Source: an uncultured Bacteroidales bacterium (lineage in GTDB: Bacteria; Bacteroidota; Bacteroidia; Bacteroidales; Paludibacteraceae). Taken from it: DNA of 64,000 nt. The stretch's first letter is position 1. Every line of letters starts with the position of its first letter. Position numbers and translations under genes: made by a program. Location of the stretch: NCBI GenBank assembly GCA_934667275.1, contig CAKULK010000001.1, positions 1 through 64,000 on the forward strand. Reading direction: 5' to 3'. Below the pieces are notes generated by a model, which saw only the letters and a list, made by a program, of their open reading frames with translations, searched no databases and was not told the DNA's origin. Positions 33,704-41,652 of this stretch are shown here, in pieces.

Positions 33704-35017
33704 ATGAACACCAACAAAGAGGTTTTGCGATTGGCGGTTCCCAGCATCTTGGCGAACATCACCATCCCGTTTGTCGGGTTGGTGGATACTGCTATCGTGG
33801 GGCATATCTCCGACGCGCACGCCATCGGCGGCATAGCCATCGGCACCATGCTCTTCGACCTCCTCTATTGGAATTTCGGCTTCCTGCGCGTGGGCACCAG
33901 TGGTATGACGGCGCAGGCGTACGGGCGCGGCGATAGGGTAGAGTGCGCCCGCCTGCTCAGCCAGAGCATCAGCATAGCCCTCCTTGGCGCAGCAGTGATA
34001 TGGCTGCTGCAATGGCTGTTTGTGACTGCCGTATTGGCATGCGTACCCTGCTCCGCGGAAGTGGCGGACTTCGCAAGGCGGTATTTCTTTGTCCGCGTAT
34101 GGGCAGCCCCCGCCACCCTCAGCCTCCTTGCACTCAAAGGCTGGTTCATCGGCATGCAGGACACTGTCAGCCCCATGGTAACTGACATTGTGGTCAACGT
34201 GGTCAACATCATCGCCAGTTACGCCTTGGCAGTCTATTCGCCCCTCGGCGCCATCGGCGTGGCACACGGCACGCTCATCGCCCAATACACAGGTCTCCTC
34301 TTGGCGGCAGCCATCGTCTTGCTGAAGTACCGCAAAGTGTGGAACGGATTGTCTCTCTGGCAGTTAGCCCGCGACAGGCAGGGCGTGAAGCGCCTCATGG
34401 CACTCAACGGTAACCTCTTCATCCGTTCACTCTGCTTCATGGTAGTCTATGTCGGCTTCACGTCCTTGGCGTCCTATTACGGCGACACCGAGTTGGCGGT
34501 CAGCAGTATCATGATGAAGTTGTTCATGCTCTTTTCGTATTTTATCGACGGTTTCGCCTACGCGGGAGAGGCATTGGTCGGGCGGTTTATCGGCGACAGA
34601 GAGCGCCACAACGAGGTCAACCCCGTCGTACGGGTGCTCTTCCTATGGTCGATGGGGCTGGGCATCGCGGCAACCATCTTGTTCGCCCTGCTGGCAGACC
34701 CTATGTATCGTGTCATGACTTCCGATGCGGACGTACTCACTGCTATTCAGCCCTTTACGCCTTGGCTGATAGCCATGCCGGTCGTCAGCGCACTGGCATT
34801 TATGTGGGACGGTGTCTATACGGGTGCCACCGCGGGGCAGGAAATACGGAATGGCATGATTTTTGCGGCGATTGGTTTTGTGGTCGGCTATGCCGCTACC
34901 TGCCGTTGGCTGGGTGTGCACGCCATCTATGTGGGCTATTTCGCACACCTCGTCGCGCGCGTGCTGTATCTGACCGCCAAATGGAAAGTGGTTTATGGTA
35001 GAGAAATTGGAGAATAG
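33704..35017 (+). CDS. MATE-family efflux transporter
   Basis: An inner-membrane drug or metabolite/cation antiporter of 437 residues with about 12 hydrophobic segments. The N-terminal MNTNKEVLRLAVPSILAN and VGLVDTAIVGHI are typical MatE starts, and RVGTSGMTAQAYG is the conserved loop. The second half repeats the pattern (NLFIRSLCFMVVYVGFTSLA, FSYFIDGFAYAGEALVGRFI). It is closest in pattern to the DinF-like group. I chose the ATG at 33704 because upstream residues in the same frame are Pro/His-rich noise read from the preceding gene. It overlaps the Nudix gene by 23 bp. The substrate is unknown. Confidence 0.93.
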   Translation: MNTNKEVLRLAVPSILANITIPFVGLVDTAIVGHISDAHAIGGIAIGTMLFDLLYWNFGFLRVGTSGMTAQAYGRGDRVECARLLSQSISIALLGAAVIWLLQWLFVTAVLACVPCSAEVADFARRYFFVRVWAAPATLSLLALKGWFIGMQDTVSPMVTDIVVNVVNIIASYALAVYSPLGAIGVAHGTLIAQYTGLLLAAAIVLLKYRKVWNGLSLWQLARDRQGVKRLMALNGNLFIRSLCFMVVYVGFTSLASYYGDTELAVSSIMMKLFMLFSYFIDGFAYAGEALVGRFIGDRERHNEVNPVVRVLFLWSMGLGIAATILFALLADPMYRVMTSDADVLTAIQPFTPWLIAMPVVSALAFMWDGVYTGATAGQEIRNGMIFAAIGFVVGYAATCRWLGVHAIYVGYFAHLVARVLYLTAKWKVVYGREIGE

Positions 35018-35555
35018 AAAGTGGCAAGTGCTTGAAAGCAAGCACATTTTGAGTCTCGGACAATGGCTGAATGTCCGTCAGGAGACGGTGCAACTGCCCT
35101 CGGGAGTGCAAATCCCGACGTGGTTTGTGCTCGAGTTTCCCGACTGGATTAACGTGATTGCCATCACCCGTGACGGACAATTTGTCATGGAAGACCAGTA
35201 CCGCCACGGGCTTGGGCAGACCAACTACGAGTTGGTGGCAGGTGTCATCGACCCGGGCGAAACGCCCCTCCACGCCGCACAGCGCGAACTCTCCGAGGAG
35301 ACGGGCTTTGGCGGTGGCGAATGGCAACTCTTCATGACCCTTTCGCCCAACCCGACCAACCACAACAATCTGAGTTACACCTTCTTAGCCACGGGCGTGG
35401 AGAAACTCTCCGAGCAGCATCAGGAGCGCACCGAGGACATTCACGTCCACGTCATGTCCCGCGAAGATGTCCTGCAATTGCTCCACGAAGGCGGCATCGT
35501 GCAGGCACTTCATGCCGCACCTCTGTGGAAGTATTTCGCCGAAAATCCCCTCTAA
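34995..35555 (+). CDS. Nudix hydrolase (ADP-ribose pyrophosphatase-like)
   Basis: A 186-residue nucleoside-diphosphate-X hydrolase. The full Nudix box is present: G(x5)E starts GVIDPGETPLHAAQ and ends RELSEETGF. The preceding part (WFVLEFPDWINVIAITRDGQ, then QYRHGLGQTNYELVAG) resembles ADP-ribose or sugar-nucleotide pyrophosphatases. The substrate is not fixed by the motif. Translation is probably coupled to the MATE gene, which it overlaps. Confidence 0.92.
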   Translation: MVEKLENRKWQVLESKHILSLGQWLNVRQETVQLPSGVQIPTWFVLEFPDWINVIAITRDGQFVMEDQYRHGLGQTNYELVAGVIDPGETPLHAAQRELSEETGFGGGEWQLFMTLSPNPTNHNNLSYTFLATGVEKLSEQHQERTEDIHVHVMSREDVLQLLHEGGIVQALHAAPLWKYFAENPL

Positions 35556-35586
35556 TCCCTACTCTCTAACCTCTAATCCCTCCCCC

Positions 35587-36057
35587 GTGCCTACTCGCAG
35601 CAACTCACATAGCAGTCTCTCGCGCAACAGCATGCTGTTGTGTATCAGCCTGTTACTGTTGGCGTTGGGGATGTGGTCGTTGCCGCGTCTCTACCCCGAC
35701 TGGCAGTTCTGCGAACAAATGGCGGTGAGTGTCTCTCAACCTGACACCGGCACGATAGACGACAGGTTGGCAGACCGCGTTGCGATTATCAAGGCGCAGC
35801 ACGACCTCTCGGATGCCATCATCACCTATCGCTCCACGGGCACCAATAGTTTCGAGAGTGCCGCGCGAACGCGCAGGGTGGAGTATTCGAGGCGTGCAGC
35901 ATTCTCCGACTCGCAGGCTATTGCTCGTCCCGCTGTACAGCAGCAACTGGCGGCAGCCACCGCGCACCAACTCAATGCAGACATCGCCCTTACGAGGGTG
36001 TTGCCATTAAACCTACCGCCTGAAGAAATCTCGTATCCTTTCCACAGTTTCTGGTAA
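35587..36057 (+). CDS. Small membrane-anchored protein of unknown function
   Basis: No family recognised. One hydrophobic segment near the N-terminus (MLLCISLLLLALGMWSLP) is followed by a soluble, Arg/Ala/Gln-rich part that is probably helical (AQHDLSDAIITYRS, AIARPAVQQQLAAATAHQ). A GTG at 35587 keeps two Arg residues before the hydrophobic segment; an ATG at 35632 would give a 141-residue version without them. It lies 31 nt after the Nudix gene. Coding is likely but unproven. Confidence 0.5.
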   Translation: MPTRSNSHSSLSRNSMLLCISLLLLALGMWSLPRLYPDWQFCEQMAVSVSQPDTGTIDDRLADRVAIIKAQHDLSDAIITYRSTGTNSFESAARTRRVEYSRRAAFSDSQAIARPAVQQQLAAATAHQLNADIALTRVLPLNLPPEEISYPFHSFW

Positions 36058-36218
36058 TAATCACGTCTTTATCCCATAGTGTCTTTGAGAAACGAAGCAT
36101 TGTGGGGACGGCGCATCTCGTGTCGTCATAAGGTTTGTGCACATTCTCGCTCCGGGTGGAGGTGATTGTGCGCATGTACAACAATGTGATTATTAACAGT
36201 TTACAATATACTTATATT

Positions 36219-36371
36219 ATGGATACATCAATGGTTTTTCTGACCCTTGCTTTTTTGGTTGTGTTTGTAGCACCTTTCTTCATCATCAGCGCCATCAAGG
36301 AGCGCCGCGAGAAAAAAGAGCAAGAGTCTGAAACCGTTTCTGACTCAACTTCGGTGAATGCATCGAAGTAA
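36219..36371 (+). CDS. Small single-pass membrane protein (50 aa)
   Basis: MDTSMVFLTLAFLVVFVAPF begins a single transmembrane helix followed by a charged tail (KERREKKEQESE), the usual look of a small inner-membrane protein with its tail in the cytoplasm. I choose this ATG because the frame upstream is not hydrophobic or otherwise protein-like. It is followed by a good terminator at 36440, which supports it as the end of a transcript. Function unknown. Confidence 0.6.
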   Translation: MDTSMVFLTLAFLVVFVAPFFIISAIKERREKKEQESETVSDSTSVNASK

Positions 36372-36439
36372 TATGATGTAAATCAATTAATTATGTGTGG
36401 AGACCCGTCTTCTTTTTCCCCTCCAAACTGACGGGTCGG

Positions 36440-36475
36440 CAGGAGAAATAATTTAGGTTGTTTCTCCTGTTTTTC
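36440..36475 (+). terminator. Rho-independent terminator
   Basis: CAGGAGAAA (36440-36448) pairs with TTTCTCCTG (36461-36469), followed by TTTTT. Another possible stem, GACCCGTC (36402) with GACGGGTC (36430), lies just upstream. The rest of the gap up to 36661 shows no gene and no clear promoter. Confidence 0.88.
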
Positions 36476-36661
36476 TGTCATTCTGGCAGATTTGTTGCGT
36501 GGAATAGTATGAAAAATGTTCTAAAAGGAGATTAGGTAGTGCAAAATAGGAAAAATGGGCACCTTGAATATGACAGAGGAAGGAAAACGTGTGCTGTGGC
36601 ATATCTTTTGTATCAAGTGAGGTGATATCAATTAAATATAAACCTTATAAATTGAAAAGTT

Positions 36662-36931
36662 ATGGCAAATAATGCAGGAAAAATTTTGGCAGCCCTTTTA
36701 GGTGGTGCATTAGTAGGTGCAACGGCGGCTTTGTTGCTGGCTCCTAAGTCGGGTGAAGCGTTGCGCGAGGAGATTGCAACCGTAGTGAAAGAGAAGTACT
36801 CACATCTTAACAAAGAAGAGATATCCGCTCTCGTAGATAAGGTGGTGGAGAAATTGAAAGGTTGCTGCAGTCATTGCGCCGCCGACATTGAAGAGGCTGT
36901 GGAAGAAGCCGCTCACGAGGCAAACACATAA
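36662..36931 (+). CDS. YtxH-family envelope protein
   Basis: The 89-residue protein begins MANNAGKILAALLGGALVGA, one hydrophobic Gly/Ala-rich segment, then LLLAPKSGEALREEI, the hallmark of the YtxH family (general-stress membrane proteins of unknown mechanism), and a helical charged tail. A Cys pair in KGCCSHCAAD is unusual. It is the first of three tightly spaced genes (YtxH, holin-like, basic coiled-coil), a trio often found together in Bacteroidota. Confidence 0.85.
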   Translation: MANNAGKILAALLGGALVGATAALLLAPKSGEALREEIATVVKEKYSHLNKEEISALVDKVVEKLKGCCSHCAADIEEAVEEAAHEANT

Positions 36932-36954
36932 TTAACGCAACGCAGACAAACAAC

Positions 36955-37362
36955 ATGGGCGATTCACAATATAGTAGGTTGTGGGCTGATACTCAGTCGT
37001 TTTTGAGTAAACGCTATGACTTGTTTCGTGTACGGCTGTTGGAGAAAGTCAGTCGCATTTTCGGTCTTATTGTCTCCGTATTGGTAGTGCTGTTCTTGTC
37101 CTCTATTGTAGTGATTTTCGGAGGGATAGCATTGGCATACGTACTTGGACAATGGCTGCCGATGTGGGCTGCATTTTTGATAATGATGTGTGTGTTTGTG
37201 GTATTGATAGTGATGGCTGTTGTTTTTCGCAAACAGTTGTTTATCAATCCGTTAGTGGGCGTGTTGGGCACGATATTGTTTGCATCTGACGATGCCAATG
37301 CTCCTGCTGATACCAACAAAGACACTTCTACCATTGAAAGAAAGGAGGCCGAAAATGACTGA
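36955..37362 (+). CDS. Holin-like (holin superfamily III type) membrane protein
   Basis: The 135-residue protein has two strong transmembrane helices (about residues 33-62, IFGLIVSVLVVLFLSSIVVI, and 68-95, WAAFLIMMCVFVVLIVMAVV) and charged ends, matching the 'phage holin family/Holin-X' proteins that accompany YtxH genes in non-phage contexts. No other phage gene is near, so a lysis role is unlikely; an envelope-stress role is inference. Its stop overlaps the next gene's start. Confidence 0.78.
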   Translation: MGDSQYSRLWADTQSFLSKRYDLFRVRLLEKVSRIFGLIVSVLVVLFLSSIVVIFGGIALAYVLGQWLPMWAAFLIMMCVFVVLIVMAVVFRKQLFINPLVGVLGTILFASDDANAPADTNKDTSTIERKEAEND

Positions 37363-37612
37363 TTGGAGTCATATACGAACGCTTGACCAGTTGCAGGCGG
37401 AACGCGTCCGCTTGGAGAAGCAGACGGCCGAGCGAAAGGCACTTGTGGAGCGCGATGTGAAACAAATTCAGCATAATTGGCAGAGCCGTATCGGTGTGTT
37501 GGAACGTATCTGCCGCACCGTGGAATATTTGATTCCTAAACCTCAACCCAAGACTATCCTCGGTGCATTGTCTTCTGTGCTGATAGCCCGTTTTTTCCGT
37601 CGTAAACGATAA
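37355..37612 (+). CDS. Small basic helical protein of the YtxH/holin operon
   Basis: The 85-residue product from MTDWSHIRTLDQLQ has a predicted long helix (LQAERVRLEKQTAERKALVE) and a basic C-terminal end (IARFFRRKR) after a short hydrophobic stretch. I start it at the ATG overlapping the previous stop by 8 nt; an earlier start in frame would overlap the holin-like gene by 83 nt. No named family is certain. A terminator follows. Confidence 0.7.
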   Translation: MTDWSHIRTLDQLQAERVRLEKQTAERKALVERDVKQIQHNWQSRIGVLERICRTVEYLIPKPQPKTILGALSSVLIARFFRRKR

Positions 37613-37645
37613 GCGGGCGATGTAGGAATGCATACTACAAAAAAG

Positions 37646-37680
37646 GAAAGCGCACTTGTATAAGTGCGCTTTCTTCATTT
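37646..37680. terminator. Bidirectional terminator
   Basis: GAAAGCGCACTT (37646-37657) pairs with AAGTGCGCTTTC (37662-37673). T-rich tails on both sides serve the YtxH operon and rubrerythrin. Confidence 0.9.
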
Positions 37681-37716
37681 TTGCAAGGTGGCTAATTGTT
37701 GATAGTCAACCTGTGA

Positions 37717-38265
37717 TTACTTTTTGAAATAGCGGTTGAAGAGTCCTTCGAAACCTTTTCCGTGGCGAGCCTCGTCTTTTGCCATCTCGTGAACGGTGTC
37801 ATGAATAGCATCAAGGTTCAACTCTTTGGCGCGTTTTGCGATTCGAAGTTTGTCTTCGCACGCACCTGCCTCTGCCAACATACGTTTCTCAACATTGGTC
37901 TTGGTGTCCCAAACCACTTCTCCAAGCAACTCTGCGAACTTTGCACAATGCTCTGCTTCTTCAAATGCATAGCGCTTGAACGCCTCTGCAATCTCGGGAT
38001 AGCCTTCGCGGTCGGCTTGGCGTGACATTGCCAAGTACATGCCGACCTCAGTGGCCTCACCCATGAAGTGTGCATTCAGGTCTTTTTTCATTTGTTCGTC
38101 AGTGTCTTTTGCTACGCCAATCTCATGTTCGCAGGCGAAGACAATGCCGGCTGACTCATCAACTTCTTTCCATTTAACAATCTGTTTGCATTGCGGGCAA
38201 CGCTCGGGTGCCTCGGTGCCCTCATATACGAAACCGCAGATAGGGCAAATGAATTTCTTTTTCAT
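37717..38265 (-). CDS. Reverse rubrerythrin (rubredoxin domain first)
   Basis: An NAD(P)H-linked peroxidase that removes hydrogen peroxide in anaerobes. The 182-residue protein starts with the rubredoxin-type iron site (CPICGFVYEG ... CPQC), followed by a four-helix di-iron domain with the Glu/His ligands in HFMGEATEVGMYLAMSRQA, FEEAEHCAKFAE and KDEARHGKGFEGLF. In classical rubrerythrin the rubredoxin domain is at the C-terminus, so this is the 'reverse' arrangement. I start it at MKKKFICPICG; the promoter at 38336-38367 fits this. It is monocistronic. Confidence 0.94.
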   Translation of the reverse strand: MKKKFICPICGFVYEGTEAPERCPQCKQIVKWKEVDESAGIVFACEHEIGVAKDTDEQMKKDLNAHFMGEATEVGMYLAMSRQADREGYPEIAEAFKRYAFEEAEHCAKFAELLGEVVWDTKTNVEKRMLAEAGACEDKLRIAKRAKELNLDAIHDTVHEMAKDEARHGKGFEGLFNRYFKK

Positions 38266-38335
38266 AATCGTTTGTTTATTAGGTTCAACATTCAGGTTAA
38301 TTCTTGTCTTTCCGGTGCACAACCAGAATCCGTTG

Positions 38336-38367
38336 CAAAGGTACGATTTTATTTTCTATTGCACAAA
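38336..38367 (-). promoter_or_regulatory. Bacteroidota-type promoter for rubrerythrin
   Basis: On the minus strand: TTTG (38364-38367), 20 nt, TACCTTTG (38336-38343). Confidence 0.75.
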
Positions 38368-38448
38368 AAAATATCACTAAAAATAGTGATATTTTTTCTG
38401 CTATTGATGCTCATTTATGTGGAGGCATCCCTACATATCAGTAGGTAC

Positions 38449-39744
38449 TTATTTCTGTAGATGAGATGCCAGCATCTCTACATTTGGATAGGTGAGCCAC
38501 CCCAATGCTTCACCTGCCTGGCGGTTTTCCGTGATGTCGTCCACGAAAATAAACGGTGCTTTGTAGCCGTGTTCTGTCAAATAGGTTTGCACCACTTCAT
38601 AGATGCGCCGGTCGGGTTTGCTAAGATGCAAGAGATGTGAGACAAAGCAATGTTCAAATATAGACAAGTCGTAGTGCGAACATATATCTTGCCAATGTAA
38701 CTCGTTGTTATTGCTGAGAAGGAAGAGGTGGTACCCCATAGCATGCCACTGATGCAACAATGCTATTCGTTCTTCGGGAATACCTCTGTGCATCAAATTC
38801 CATGCGCCAATGATGTCTTGTGCAGTAGTACCCGGATTGGCATATTGGAGCAGGCTGTTCACGAACCGTTCGGCTGTAATCTCTCCACGTTCGAATTGCT
38901 CCATAATGCTATTGTGGTTCCCCTCTCCGTTGGACGATAGTCCGAGTATGCGGGTGATAGCCTCTTCGCTCATCAGTTCGCGGAATCGTGCCATACAACC
39001 AGCCATATTGTGTTGCATCAACACGCCACCCATATCCAAGATAATCACTTGATTTTCAGCAGGTATGATGGTTTGTTCTGCAATCGGTTTGGTGGCATAT
39101 TGCCGTTCTCCGAAGATGGTGGTGCCTACACGTACCAAGGTGCTGCCTTCTTCTATTGCCAAGCGATAGTCATGCGACATACCCATACTGATAATGGGCT
39201 GACATTCATTGGATTGTGATAGAGGTTGCTTGTTTCCAACCTCTTTTATGGTATGGAAACAGCGGCGTATCTCTTGGGCGTTGTCTGTCTGTGTTGCCAT
39301 GCCCATCACGCCACAAATTTCCACCCATGGATAATCTGCAGGGGTGACTGGTAAGTCGGCAGGCAGAAAACCTGTTTTGCTCTCTTCACTTGCTACGTGC
39401 ACCTCTAACAACACCTTCACATGTCGTTGTATGCGCTCTGCTTCTCGGTTGATAGTGTCCAGAAGATGCAGACTGTCAACGGATTGTATCAGATATACAA
39501 AGGGAATGATGGCACGCACTTTGTTGGTCTGTAGGTGTCCTATGAAATGCCAACGGATATCTTTGGGTAGCGATTCATATTTGGGTAGCAGTTCCTGCAC
39601 ACGGCTTTCTCCAAAGTCACGTTCCCCCACGGCATACGCTTCTAATATGGCTTCGTCGGGATGGAATTTGCTGACGCATACCAAGGTGACATCTTGGGGT
39701 AGATGTTGGCGGACGGATGCTATGTTTTGTGCAATGTTTGACAT
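38449..39744 (-). CDS. Fusion of YggS (PLP homeostasis protein) and a HAD phosphatase
   Basis: One 431-residue frame holds two enzymes. Residues 1 to about 215 are a YggS/PROSC protein: VTLVCVSKFHP (PLP Lys), FGESRVQELLPKYESL, WHFIGHLQTNKVR, and SMGMSHDYRLAIEEGSTLVR with VGTTIFGER. Residues about 230-431 are a HAD-IA hydrolase like YihX: VIILDMGGVL, LFLLSNNN, SKPDRRIYE and FIFVDDITENRQAGEALGW. HAD motif I has Gly two residues after the nucleophile Asp, as in YihX. The start MSNIAQNIASVRQHLP overlaps the DUF4494 stop by 1 nt. The fusion could pair vitamin B6 balance with dephosphorylation of a B6 or sugar phosphate (inference). Confidence 0.92.
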   Translation of the reverse strand: MSNIAQNIASVRQHLPQDVTLVCVSKFHPDEAILEAYAVGERDFGESRVQELLPKYESLPKDIRWHFIGHLQTNKVRAIIPFVYLIQSVDSLHLLDTINREAERIQRHVKVLLEVHVASEESKTGFLPADLPVTPADYPWVEICGVMGMATQTDNAQEIRRCFHTIKEVGNKQPLSQSNECQPIISMGMSHDYRLAIEEGSTLVRVGTTIFGERQYATKPIAEQTIIPAENQVIILDMGGVLMQHNMAGCMARFRELMSEEAITRILGLSSNGEGNHNSIMEQFERGEITAERFVNSLLQYANPGTTAQDIIGAWNLMHRGIPEERIALLHQWHAMGYHLFLLSNNNELHWQDICSHYDLSIFEHCFVSHLLHLSKPDRRIYEVVQTYLTEHGYKAPFIFVDDITENRQAGEALGWLTYPNVEMLASHLQK

Positions 39745-40157
39745 TAGTTTATGGCACGAAATACTTCTACAATCGGAGACTTGGCGATACTGATAACTTC
39801 GCAATCTATGCCTGCAAGTGCTTGATTCAGAGCCTTCAAGGCTTCTGCCACGTTGCTTGCTTGTACATAGATGCTAACTGCTTTGCGTGTTTCTTTGCTT
39901 TCTTCGATTGTTATCATCTCCACGCGCGCTTTGTACCAAAATTCACCTTCTGCATTAGGTAGCAGGTCATAAAATTGCACCTGCTTGCAACTTTTTATCT
40001 CGCTGTCTCCGGAAATGTAGCGTTGGATATTCTCCATCAAACGCGCTTCCACATCTGAGCAGGTGAGTCCCTCTACGAGGTATGATTCTTTCACTGCGGT
40101 AGGATTGTCCTCACCTGTTTGGCGGGTATAACTGATTTTTAGTTCGTAGAAAATCAT
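39744..40157 (-). CDS. DUF4494 protein
   Basis: The 137-residue protein resembles a family of Bacteroidota-specific proteins of unknown function. Visible features are the start MIFYELKISYTRQTGED, a central VEGLTCSDVEARLMENIQRY and FWYKARVEMITIEESKETRK, and the end ISIAKSPIVEVF. It is predicted soluble alpha/beta. It is translationally coupled to the YggS-HAD fusion. Confidence 0.85.
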   Translation of the reverse strand: MIFYELKISYTRQTGEDNPTAVKESYLVEGLTCSDVEARLMENIQRYISGDSEIKSCKQVQFYDLLPNAEGEFWYKARVEMITIEESKETRKAVSIYVQASNVAEALKALNQALAGIDCEVISIAKSPIVEVFRAIN

Positions 40158-40182
40158 GATTCTTATTTATGTGATGATTAAA

Positions 40183-41652
40183 TTATCTTATTATCAATGA
40201 CTTGACATCAGTGGCGTGCAAAGTGCCTTCTGGGAAAGTACGCAATGTTCCCGACCATAGAAGCAATGGTGCCGTAGGCATTGTTTGCACCACGTGGTCG
40301 TATGTCGTGTGTTCATCGGTGTTCAAAAGCCAGTTGTCCTGTAGCCTGAAATAAACATCTCCCGCTTGTTTGCGGACTATTGACTTGCGGTCTTCCGACA
40401 GAATCGCTTCATGAATAGGGTAGGCTACCTGTACCCCCTCAAAATCCATCAGGAAATTTGCCACTTGTCGCTGCAAAGTCTCCAATGACAATCGCTTTTG
40501 CTCTATCAGCGTATGGTTGAGATATATGTAGGGGCCATAGCCGCCGTCCACCCAGCGTTCATGTCCATAAATAGCCATCAGGTAGGTGCCTGTTAATGCT
40601 GCTGCACGATCCACGTTGAAGTGTTGCACCGGTATGCCTACCATTTCCAAGGTCTTGGCAGAGTAGCCCAATACTGGACGTCCAACGACTAAAATTTGGT
40701 AGTGCGACTTGCCGATACGCCTGTCCAATTGTTCCATCAAGAAGCCAATGTCTTGATTGATACCGAGATACATGTCTTCCTGCTCCGCAGTGGCAATGGC
40801 ATCTGACGTTGCTTTTGGGGATAAGGTAGTCAGTTGCATCAACAATATATCGGGGGTGTTGTCAACTCCCAACTGTTGCTCTTTCTGCACTGCAAGTGCC
40901 AGTTCCACGACCAACGTGTTGGCGGCAGGGGTGTGCAACAATACCTGTTTCTGCACGTAGGCGAAAGGTTTCTTTTGTTCTTCTGCTGTGGGACGGGTGT
41001 ACATCGTGATGTCCATACGTGGTGTCCATGTGCGGTTCGCCAGTTCGTCGATACGTCCGCTCATGTTCATCGCGTCCGCTGCGGTAGGCAACCCTTCGGG
41101 ATAGAACGACGTGCTAACCCATTTTTGTGTGGCGGGGTCTAACCAACAACAGGCATTGGCTGCGTGACCGGCCATCACGATGGCTGCTTCCGCACTGAGA
41201 CCGATAGCATAAATTTTGGCATTTTCGCCTTGTTGGATACGCCAATCGTCCGTTAATGTCGCGGATAGTATGTTCCGTGGTGACAACTGGAGGTTTGTGC
41301 CGATGCCTGCTGCTTGCGAGTCGTACAATGTGGGATACACACGGCGGTTGTTACGCGCAAAATAGGTGTCCGCTGCCACTCCGTGATGACTTGGAGTGGT
41401 GCCTGTCAGCATTGTGGTAGTGGTTTCTTGTCCTCCAAACACAGGATGTGGAAAGTCTATTGTTGTCTGGTATGCCTCTTCGCTGAGCACCCGCAGCCCG
41501 CCTGCATGCCAATATGGACGCAGTTCGGTGAGACTTTCTTGGGTCATACCGTCCACTACTACCACCACCGTCAATCGTGGTAACGCATTGGCGGACAGCG
41601 TAGTAAACAAGAAAAACAATATCAGCGAAGTATATAGATGAGTCGTGCGCAT
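40183..41652 (-). CDS. Exported alkaline-phosphatase-superfamily phosphodiesterase
   Basis: The 489-residue product has a signal peptide (MRTTHLYTSLILFFLFTTLSANA) and belongs to the nucleotide pyrophosphatase/phosphodiesterase branch of the alkaline phosphatase superfamily: VVVVVDGMTQESL gives the first metal Asp, GGQETTTTMLTG the nucleophile Thr region, PSHHGVAADTYF follows, and PDILLMQLTTLSP and HERWVDGGYGPYI come later. Some metal-binding positions are unusual (no clear 'D...DH' in the LLMQL region), so activity is not certain. The start overlaps the DUF4105 end by 31 nt. Confidence 0.82.
   Translation of the reverse strand: MRTTHLYTSLILFFLFTTLSANALPRLTVVVVVDGMTQESLTELRPYWHAGGLRVLSEEAYQTTIDFPHPVFGGQETTTTMLTGTTPSHHGVAADTYFARNNRRVYPTLYDSQAAGIGTNLQLSPRNILSATLTDDWRIQQGENAKIYAIGLSAEAAIVMAGHAANACCWLDPATQKWVSTSFYPEGLPTAADAMNMSGRIDELANRTWTPRMDITMYTRPTAEEQKKPFAYVQKQVLLHTPAANTLVVELALAVQKEQQLGVDNTPDILLMQLTTLSPKATSDAIATAEQEDMYLGINQDIGFLMEQLDRRIGKSHYQILVVGRPVLGYSAKTLEMVGIPVQHFNVDRAAALTGTYLMAIYGHERWVDGGYGPYIYLNHTLIEQKRLSLETLQRQVANFLMDFEGVQVAYPIHEAILSEDRKSIVRKQAGDVYFRLQDNWLLNTDEHTTYDHVVQTMPTAPLLLWSGTLRTFPEGTLHATDVKSLIIR

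Noticed and set aside
36955..37362. Prophage remnant, because of the holin-like gene
   Set aside because: No integrase, capsid, tail or lysin genes nearby; the YtxH-holin pairing is common on chromosomes.
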